The position numbers and the translations under genes were made by a program. A stretch of DNA of 64,000 nucleotides from Candidatus Zhuqueibacterota bacterium. Lineage in GTDB: Bacteria; Zhuqueibacterota; Zhuqueibacteria; Oceanimicrobiales; Oceanimicrobiaceae. Numbering within the stretch: position 1 is the stretch's first letter; each line of letters opens with the position of its first letter. Below are positions 63,648 to 64,000 of this stretch, in pieces. The stretch lies in NCBI GenBank assembly GCA_029261995.1, contig JAJDAF010000058.1, forward strand, positions 124,001 through 188,000. Reading direction: 5' to 3'. The notes under the pieces were generated by a model that saw nothing but the letters and a program-made list of their open reading frames with translations, was not told where the DNA came from and did no database searches.

Positions 63648-63980
63648 ATGTGCTGCTTTTACGAAGCCAAAACTCTGAAACTGGACAATTCCAAGGTTCA
63701 AACCGAACCTGAAATCCTGCCGGACATCCCTGTGCTCAGAAATCAATTCGCCGGCAAGAAGTGTCCGCTTTGCCAGGGTTTCGGACGACTCAAGTGCCGC
63801 CACTGCCAGGAGGGCCGCGTGGCGTTTCTTGGAGGCTTTCAGGAGTGTTCCAGTTGCAGGGGCGCGAGCCTGAAAGCCTGCCCCGTTTGCAGTGCGCATG
63901 GATTCCTGAAAACCCGCGACGATGACGCCAGCGCAACGCTTGAGCCTTGTGCCATCCCATCGGAACCCATCCCAGCCTGA
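63648..63980 (+). CDS. Stand-alone DnaJ-type zinc-finger protein
   Basis: 110 aa, no clear SD. Four CxxC pairs in the DnaJ cysteine-rich pattern: CPLCQGFG, CRHCQEG, CSSCRGAS and CPVCSAHG. This fold binds two zinc ions. There is no J-domain, and the protein is too short to be DnaJ, so it may be a free-standing protein-disulfide or assembly chaperone like those of plant and bacterial BSD2/DnaJ-CR type. The gene ends 20 bases before the window edge. Confidence 0.65.
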   Translation: MCCFYEAKTLKLDNSKVQTEPEILPDIPVLRNQFAGKKCPLCQGFGRLKCRHCQEGRVAFLGGFQECSSCRGASLKACPVCSAHGFLKTRDDDASATLEPCAIPSEPIPA

Positions 63981-64000
63981 ATCATCTCAGCCTTATCTCG

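Overview
The window looks like a chromosomal contig from an uncultured or little-studied bacterium of the FCB group (Calditrichota / KSB1 / Zixibacteria-like). This is an inference from several things seen together: three proteins end in the 'NYPNPFN'-type C-terminal sorting domain of type IX secretion (T9SS), a PorU-like C25 peptidase is present, sigma-54 activators and ECF sigma factors are common, and there are very large repeat-built surface proteins. No rRNA, tRNA, CRISPR array, phage or transposase gene was seen.

Layout. 0-4 kb: 3' end of rtcB, ligA, and a YtxH/DUF948-like envelope pair. 4-12 kb: a 1,598-aa hybrid histidine kinase and a sigma-54 response regulator. Sigma-54-type promoters lie upstream of the regulator and of the exported protein that follows it. 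12-15 kb: CysQ-like phosphatase, membrane SpoIIE/PP2C phosphatase, PlsC acyltransferase. 15-21.5 kb: a tightly packed run of small membrane protein, PorU-like T9SS peptidase, exported thioredoxin, glutaredoxin-like protein and LVIVD-repeat lipoprotein. 21.6-25.3 kb: full-length metH.

25.4-35.3 kb (all minus strand) is the most interesting block. In transcription order it reads: divergent sigma-70-type factor, small protein with a zinc-anti-sigma signature, single-pass membrane TPR-like protein, unknown 190-aa protein, TPR-CHAT (caspase-like) protein with a C-terminal membrane anchor, and a secreted CLCA-like metalloprotease/VWA protein. It reads as a regulated module with two proteases of different chemistry on the envelope. 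A short inverted-repeat element sits inside it.

35.7-39.2 kb: housekeeping and accessory enzymes (MaoC, Aat, Sir2, PaaI-like thioesterase, exported DJ-1/PfpI protein). 39.4-51.0 kb: one 3,876-aa secreted protein made of FG-GAP repeats, nine DNRLRE-like modules, about fifteen cadherin-like domains, an inserted seven-unit propeller and a T9SS tail. A textbook terminator follows it. 51.9-57.8 kb: formyltransferase-family protein, then an envelope cluster with two paralogous outer-membrane barrels (one fused to a transglutaminase-like domain), a DUF4097-like lipoprotein, a FecR-domain protein and an ECF sigma factor. A near-consensus sigma-54 promoter precedes the first barrel. 58-64 kb: YbaK deacylase, membrane-tethered CHASE2 sigma-54 activator, second DUF4097-like lipoprotein, LamG protein with a T9SS tail, and a stand-alone DnaJ-type zinc-finger protein.

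All functions are from reading motifs by eye. No database search was possible.
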